Positions 58,754-64,000 of a DNA stretch of 64,000 bases are shown piece after piece. Numbering within the stretch: the stretch's first letter is position 1; each line of letters opens with the position of its first letter. The notes beneath the pieces were generated by a model, which worked only from the letters and a program-made list of their open reading frames with translations, was not told the DNA's origin and did no database searches. Location: the NCBI GenBank assembly GCA_003313425.1, contig NHZP01000003.1, forward strand, positions 1,054,001 through 1,118,000, given 5' to 3'. The translations under genes were made by a program, and so were the position numbers. This DNA comes from Pseudopyrenochaeta lycopersici (taxonomy: Eukaryota > Ascomycota > Dothideomycetes > Pleosporales > Pseudopyrenochaetaceae).

Positions 58754-60418
58754 ATGAGCGCCTCCCCCACGTCGGGGGGAGTACGGCATGCATCTCCAAC
58801 AACTCGCAAGTCGCCACAAGCCTACACGGTGAGCCCTCAGCTGCTTCATACAGGCGCACAGCACCTCCAGGACGAAGTACGTCGACCGTCTATTCAGTTT
58901 CTGGCCCACAGAAATGCGTCGCTGCCAAGAGGGAGTCCGAAACCGCGCGAAAAGCGTCGCCTGTCGTCACCACCACCCCCTCCGTAAGTTTGGCCCTTGT
59001 TGTAGACACCCCGCAGGACCCGCAGGGCCTGCAGTATATCTTAATGTCCTTCCGCCCGCTCTCAGCCTTCTTCAATTCTCTTCCACAACATGTATGACGA
59101 ATAATCATGGCGGAGTATGCATAATTGCTCGCGGGGTGTCTCTCAGAGCGAGCAACAGGCTTTATAGCCTTCTCATGTTCCTCAGTCGCCCATTTTCATG
59201 GCTCCTGAAGCTGATTTCAACACAGTGTCTTTCAACCCCGTGTTTCCTTCGACACTTTCGACAAACCCGCAGACTTCATTGAGGAAAGCTCATTTACGCT
59301 CATAGCAAAACATAAGGACTACGAGTACACGAAGCGCTCACGGACATTTTTGTGCGGCTTTGACGAGAATGAGTACTCAGTCTACGCTCTGCAATGGCTG
59401 ATCAACGAGCTGGTTGATGACGGCGACGAAATCGTGTGCCTCAGAGTTGTGGAGAAGGAGGACTCGATCGCTGGAGACCGGAGTGTAGAGACTGGACGCT
59501 ACCGCACTGAAGCCGAGTCGGCCATGAGGGATATACAAAGTCGAAACCACGACAACAAGGCTATCAATCTGATATTGGAGTTCTCTATTGGCAAGGTAAA
59601 CAAGGTGATCGATGATATGGTGAGATTCAACGTGGATATCACTAAAATCAAGTCTAACAAGGGAATAGATCAATCTTTACGAGCCCGCCATTCTGGTTGT
59701 TGGAACACGAGGGAAGAGCCTTGGTGGGTTTCAAGGTTTGCTGCCCGGAAGTGTTTCAAAGTATTGCCTACAACATTCGCCCGTTCCCGTCATTGTGGTC
59801 CGTCCTACATCGAAACGCGACAAGGCGAGGAGCAAACGAGCAAACGACCCAGACCGACAGGGCTACAGAGAGATTCTGGCAAAAAGCGAAAGTCTTATTG
59901 ATGTTAACAGTCCCCGTAATAGCTTCTTTGCGAACGAAGAAGAGGCTTCGGCACTTGCTGCGGCAATCAATGCTCAGAAGCCATCCGTGGACGCTCACCC
60001 ATTGGCACAAGTGGCACATGCTGAGAATAGCGACGACGACAACGACGATGACGACGACGACGACAGAGAAACCGGCAACAGCACTCTGGTTGATGACCCC
60101 AGGAGCCCCGCACTTCCACTTATGAAGAGTCCACATTTGCAGAATCTCGACAGTCCTGAACTCAGCAGTGAATCTAATAGTAGCGACGATGAGGACCAGG
60201 GGGGTGTGCTGACAGATACAGCAAGTTCGCATGTTGACGAAGTGACAAAGGGTACGGGGGATTTAAATATAAGCAATGAGCAGAAGGCCACGACGACCGA
60301 TACGATGTCCGGTGGCGAGAATCTGCCTGAAGGAACTAAAACTGTTCCCACGCCTGAAGTGGAACAAGAAGCGCCAACACACGAGCCTGGGCCACAGGAA
60401 AAGTCCGAGGGCACATAG
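58754..60418 (+). CDS. Universal stress protein family protein with long acidic tail
   Basis: Three exons, 58754-58983, 59226-59619 and 59669-60418, join to 457 aa. Intron 1 is 242 nt (donor GTAAGT, acceptor ACACAG) and restores PVFQPRVSFDTFDKPADF, a block typical of fungal USP proteins; intron 2 (donor GTGAGA, acceptor AATAG) joins IDDM to INLYEPAILVVG. The USP domain spans about 100-270, with RTFLCGFDENEYSVYALQWL, DGDEIVCLRVVEKEDS, and the nucleotide-site-like GTRGKSLGGFQGLLPGSVSK and HSPVPVIVVRP. The N-terminal 75 residues are Ser/Pro/Arg-rich, with a phosphorylation-like LSSPPPPP at the end. The tail (about 290-457) is disordered and acidic, including a DDDNDDDDDDD run. The fungal role is unclear, perhaps stress signalling. 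Intron 1 is the least certain part. Confidence 0.85.
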
Positions 60419-60990
60419 AAATACCCACAGTATCTTCTTTCATTGTCACGAGGAGAAGTCCTGTGCTACCATAGTTTCTGTAACATCAGGGACTAATGTT
60501 CCTGCCAAACACATCGTGAGTAGGCAAGGGAATCAGCTGGGTGCGAAAGGACGGACTATTCAGTGCAAGCCAAGGAGGATTTGGTTTCTTTACCGGTCTG
60601 CATGCGTGAGGAAGGAAGCGGATGCAATCATCGTGTTGAAGACTATTATTTTTGTGGCCATAGCTGTTGAAAAAGCCAGATGGACATAAGGACTTATGTG
60701 ACTGAAGACGATTAGATTGCTCGTCTAGAGCTGCCTTACCATACCCTGGTTCCTGATCGACGTGATGACGTTAGATTTCGGCGCTTGGCAGTAGCGTCAC
60801 GAAACACATGCGCGTCCCTGGCCTCGCACCTATCCCTCACTTGCAATTACCTCGCACAGGGACTCCCGATGCGCCAGCGCCGTTACACATTGTCCCTAAC
60901 TCGATGGATGCACGCATGTCATCCATAACAAGGACCAAGTGGCAGTGAAGACACCTATAAACCTCCGCTTCCGAAGCACCGCCCAACCCT
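60419..60990. other. Intergenic region
   Basis: USP 3' UTR and promoter of the GPHR-type gene. Plus ORF 60276-60689 overlaps the USP tail in another frame and is unsupported. Confidence 0.5.
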
Positions 60991-62598
60991 ATGCTGCCGC
61001 CTCTTGACGACGATTGCGATGAGTGTGTTCCGGAGTATGCACTGCATCGAAGCCCCATGGCAGTCGCCATATCGGCCCTTCCATTCATCCTGACATTTTT
61101 GATCGTTGCCGTCGCCGTATCGCACAGACTCTTCCCCATCCTCTCGGGCCATCCAGACCGCAAAGCCCACCATGATGGCGCACACTTGCCGGGTATTGCA
61201 CTGCGCGAACGAGCGTCTGTCTTTAGGATCATCCGACCAAATGCACGATCGCTTGCAAGCATTGTGTTTTCGACCAACTTTGCACTCTCTGCTGTCCTCG
61301 CCGAGCTCATCCTGTGCGAGATATCGAACACCGTGAACCGTGCCACGCGAACCTTGGCCCTCAAGATTACGCTCCCGTCACTGTTGTTTCTGCTCATCGT
61401 TGCGACGCCCGCACTTGAAATACATTCCATAGTGTCAGGAGCTGGGTTGAATGTTGGCGGGGAACAAAAGGGACGACGAAGGGCAGCTTGGGTGCTAGAG
61501 GTCTGCGGCCTGGCCGCATGGCTTGCAGGCTTTTGGTATCTTGGGAGAGGCCTGTTAGGCTCCTACCTGCATGAGGAATCGTATTTGCACGATCATACAT
61601 TCAGTGAGGGCTGTCTGGAGCGGATTGGCATCATCGGCATTAGTCTGATGGCGTCACTAGCTGGGTTTGCTGCAATCTCTTCGCTCTGGCAAACGTTCGG
61701 TGTCAAATACCGCCCCGTAACAGATTCAGACATTGGTCGCAAACAAGCTGGCATACAGGCGACAAACGACATGCTCCTAACTAAAGAAAGCCGGCTTCGC
61801 GCTGTCGAGCGGAAACTGTCGGACCACCCACAGCAGGGCTTCATGGGTCGAGTCGTAGGTACGATCCGAGGAAATTCAGACGTGCAAGAGCGGAACACGC
61901 TACAGCTGGAGATACAGGGCTTGGAGACAATGCGTCATTCGCTCCAAAACTCTCTGACAGTTCTTCAAAGCCGGCGCCACTCTCAACAGCGCTCGCACAC
62001 TGTGTATGGACGGGTGATCAACATGGTCTCTTACTTCTTCGCGATATACTGCGCGTATCGCATCGCAGCAACTACTTTCACTACACTGCGTCGCTTCTCC
62101 TCCCCCAACGCCAGCTTTTCCAGCAGTGATCCGATCAACAATTTTCTGGCCCTCTTCGCTAAACATTGGGACCCGACCATCGACCGCGTAGCATGGAGTC
62201 GCACCATCTCCTTCCTGCTCTCCGGTGTGATGCTTCTCCTCTCCTTTAACAGCGTGCTACAAACCTTCTTCCTCTTCGCACGTGTTGTTCCTGGTATCTT
62301 ACATCACACCAAGACCAACTTTGCTTTGATTATCTCGCAGATTGCGGCAACATATGTGATTAGCTCTGCTTTGCTATTGAGGAGTAATCTGCCTCCTGAG
62401 ATGAAGAGCAAGATTGGCGATGCTCTTGGTGCTCCACTGGAACCAGGCTTTACGGAGAGATGGTTTGAAGGATGGTTCCTGGCGGCTAGTACTGCTACAG
62501 CGATGGGATTGTGGGTTGGAAAGAGGCTAAAGGGAGGGGAATGGGATGATGATGAAGATGGCGGTGATGGGGATATAGAGATGGGAAAGAGGAGTTAG
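60991..62598 (+). CDS. GPHR / ABA-GPCR-type polytopic membrane protein
   Basis: An intronless 535-aa ORF starts MLPPLDDDCDECVPEYALHR. About nine membrane helices are visible: near residues 22-45, 85-110, 120-145, 170-188, 205-225, then after a charged loop with a coiled-coil stretch (about 250-330, LTKESRLRAVERKLSDHPQQG, where family members have the conserved DUF3735 region) come four more at about 340-360, 400-430, 440-470 and 490-515. The C-terminal half matches the ABA_GPCR domain, with VISSALLLRSNLPPEMKSKI and FTERWFEGWFLAASTATAMG. It ends in an acidic cytosolic tail. Animal GPHR is a Golgi anion channel and plant GTG proteins are related; the fungal role is not established. Golgi or ER location is inference from the family. 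Confidence 0.87.
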   Translation: MLPPLDDDCDECVPEYALHRSPMAVAISALPFILTFLIVAVAVSHRLFPILSGHPDRKAHHDGAHLPGIALRERASVFRIIRPNARSLASIVFSTNFALSAVLAELILCEISNTVNRATRTLALKITLPSLLFLLIVATPALEIHSIVSGAGLNVGGEQKGRRRAAWVLEVCGLAAWLAGFWYLGRGLLGSYLHEESYLHDHTFSEGCLERIGIIGISLMASLAGFAAISSLWQTFGVKYRPVTDSDIGRKQAGIQATNDMLLTKESRLRAVERKLSDHPQQGFMGRVVGTIRGNSDVQERNTLQLEIQGLETMRHSLQNSLTVLQSRRHSQQRSHTVYGRVINMVSYFFAIYCAYRIAATTFTTLRRFSSPNASFSSSDPINNFLALFAKHWDPTIDRVAWSRTISFLLSGVMLLLSFNSVLQTFFLFARVVPGILHHTKTNFALIISQIAATYVISSALLLRSNLPPEMKSKIGDALGAPLEPGFTERWFEGWFLAASTATAMGLWVGKRLKGGEWDDDEDGGDGDIEMGKRS

Positions 62599-63189
62599 AA
62601 CCGTCTTGGCTAATTTACATCAATACACAACATGAGGATATCGAAACCATTTTACACGCATTTGTTGGGTTGTAATACTGTATCTCCGAGGACAGCCGTT
62701 GTCTTCTCCCAATAGGTAAGAGGTACTGCCGAAAACATTCGCACATCAACACCCTACAGGCCTACCCTGCATATTGGCGACCAACAACTATGGCTTTGTA
62801 AGCGCATAATTGACGCGGATGGCGCGACATTTGATGAGGGTTGACGTCGGTGATGTGCAGTTGACCGATTGCTGATTGTGACGTCAGTCGTGGGGCCGCA
62901 TTCTCAATGAAAAGCGACGCGGGGCAGCGACTTTCTAGTTTTCAAACACCTCAAGAAGACTGCAGATAAATTCGAATTCAATCTTACGGTGAGTCATATC
63001 AAGTGTGGCGGTTCAATAGAGAGCCAGTAGAGCTAACGTCCTTGAAGACCATTCACCACCTCACCACCCAACACAACGTACGCCTCCCATACCCGGAACT
63101 CCTCCACTTTCCAACCATTTCTTCAACGCTCTACCCATTCCTCCCTCCAATTCCATCTAATTCTTCTCAGCCAAACCTACACTATCAAA
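62599..63189. promoter_or_regulatory. Promoter and spliced 5' leader of the small plus gene
   Basis: A likely 5'-UTR intron lies at 62989-63047 (donor GTGAGT, branch GCTAAC, acceptor TTGAAG). A pyrimidine-rich leader follows to the ATG at 63190. TGACGTCA-like elements occur near 62880 (GTGACGTCAG). Confidence 0.45.
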
Positions 63190-63405
63190 ATGTCCGCTCC
63201 CCAACCCGGCCGCCAGTCTCCCGATCCAGAGCGCCAGAGCGACGCGCAGGCCGGCCAAACCACAGTCAACGTCAACAAGCAGGGCGGTGCACCCGCAGAG
63301 GGAAACGCCAAGGAGGTTTCTGATGACCAGAAGAGCGGGCTGAGCTCGAACCCTACACACCCGCTGGCAAAGCATGCCGAGGAGACGACGAGTAAGAAGG
63401 TTTAA
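63190..63405 (+). CDS. Small conserved-looking fungal protein, 71 aa
   Basis: An ORF begins MSAPQPGRQSPDPERQS after a pyrimidine-rich leader with AC-rich Kozak-like context (CAAA-ATG). It is hydrophilic, rich in Gln, Pro, Ala and Lys, without Cys or Trp, and ends GLSSNPTHPLAKHAEE followed by TTSKKV. Small proteins with the ending SSNPxHPLxKxAEE recur in ascomycetes as I remember them, but no function is known. The protein is probably disordered. The upstream frame of the same stretch (63003-63323) is a shadow. Confidence 0.7.
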   Translation: MSAPQPGRQSPDPERQSDAQAGQTTVNVNKQGGAPAEGNAKEVSDDQKSGLSSNPTHPLAKHAEETTSKKV

Positions 63406-64000
63406 TTCTGATGAACTAGATGGCAAGGCTGCACAGATGGTGTCGAACTGAGGTGCTGAAGGAGGAGTCTTTTCAGTTAATGTCTTACGACCAGCATTTG
63501 ATAGCTAAGGTCTGGCATGAATATTGGAAACATAGATAATTTCAATGAAGGCTTCATAAAGTATTGGCATAATATCTAAGCTACTAAAACAATTGTGACA
63601 TGCGTGATTGAGGCAGAGCATAGAGCAAATTCATTCGGACAGATGTAGTTGTGCCTAGCCAGAGTCCATCGCTAGAACGCTCAGTCCACTTCGGTCTTTT
63701 GTCTTTGTGCATTGTTAAACGTACTCACGCAACAGTTCATGACTCTGTCGCCCACTCTGCTACTTCACCCAAGGGGACTACATTGGAACAAGACAACATA
63801 AATAGCTTCACATCGTTTTGTTGTCAATAATAAACAGTCGCAAAGGTTTTCCAGGGCTAATCTGCTTGCGCCGAGTTTCAACCGTAGTTGACCCCACTAT
63901 GATGGCCAAACTTGTTGCCCTGCCCACCGCAGCCCAGCCTATTCTTCACTTGATGATTAACAGACGACATATGATATTTTTATTTTAAGTTATGGAAAAT
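63406..64000. other. 3' flank to the window end
   Basis: AT-rich with no ORF above 60 codons. I see no gene. Confidence 0.5.

Overview
The window is nuclear DNA of a filamentous ascomycete (Pezizomycotina). The signs are short introns (about 48-65 bp) with GTNNGT-type donors, CTAAC/CTRAC branch points and AG acceptors; typical fungal genes (Ubc6, Sam50, zuotin, Imh1-type golgin, CRH-type GH16 enzyme, fungal universal stress protein); and an NLR of the nucleoside-phosphorylase/NB-ARC/TPR class. Dothideomycetes is my guess from overall gene style and is not proven. No bacterial, plasmid, CRISPR, tRNA or rRNA feature was seen.

Layout. 1-10,000 is gene-poor, with only short or overlapping ORFs. 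From 10 kb to 33 kb lie mostly housekeeping genes: a proline-rich fungal protein (-), HGH1 (+, 4 exons), an MFS transporter (-, 3 exons), TFIIF-alpha (-), a Cid1-type nucleotidyltransferase (+), a hexose-type transporter (-, 5 exons), a 4.5-kb stretch with only gene remnants, Sam50 (-, 4 exons) and Ubc6 (+). From 33 kb to 49 kb the content is accessory: a small secreted protein, a secreted lactonase-type beta-propeller protein, a sugar transporter, two tandem paralogues of an unrecognised family, a CRH-type cell-wall enzyme, and a decayed NLR gene. From 49 kb to 64 kb it is housekeeping again: SR-protein kinase (-), GRIP golgin (-), zuotin (+), universal stress protein (+), GPHR-type membrane protein (+), and a 71-aa conserved-looking small protein (+).

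Shared themes. Three gene pairs are divergent with short shared promoters (TFIIF-alpha/Cid1-like, Sam50/Ubc6, golgin/zuotin). Several proteins serve protein biogenesis: HGH1 (eEF2 folding), zuotin (ribosome-bound Hsp70 co-chaperone), Sam50 (mitochondrial beta-barrel insertion) and Ubc6 (ERAD). This is ordinary genomic mixing and not a cluster. Multi-exon models were built by hand from splice signals and reading frame; each joins in frame across every exon.

The most unusual items are the degraded NLR (45.2-48.2 kb), the tandem orphan family (40.7-42.9 kb) with a conserved phase-0 intron, and two 48-nt stop-free introns that would keep the frame if retained. I did not find a convincing new multi-gene system.
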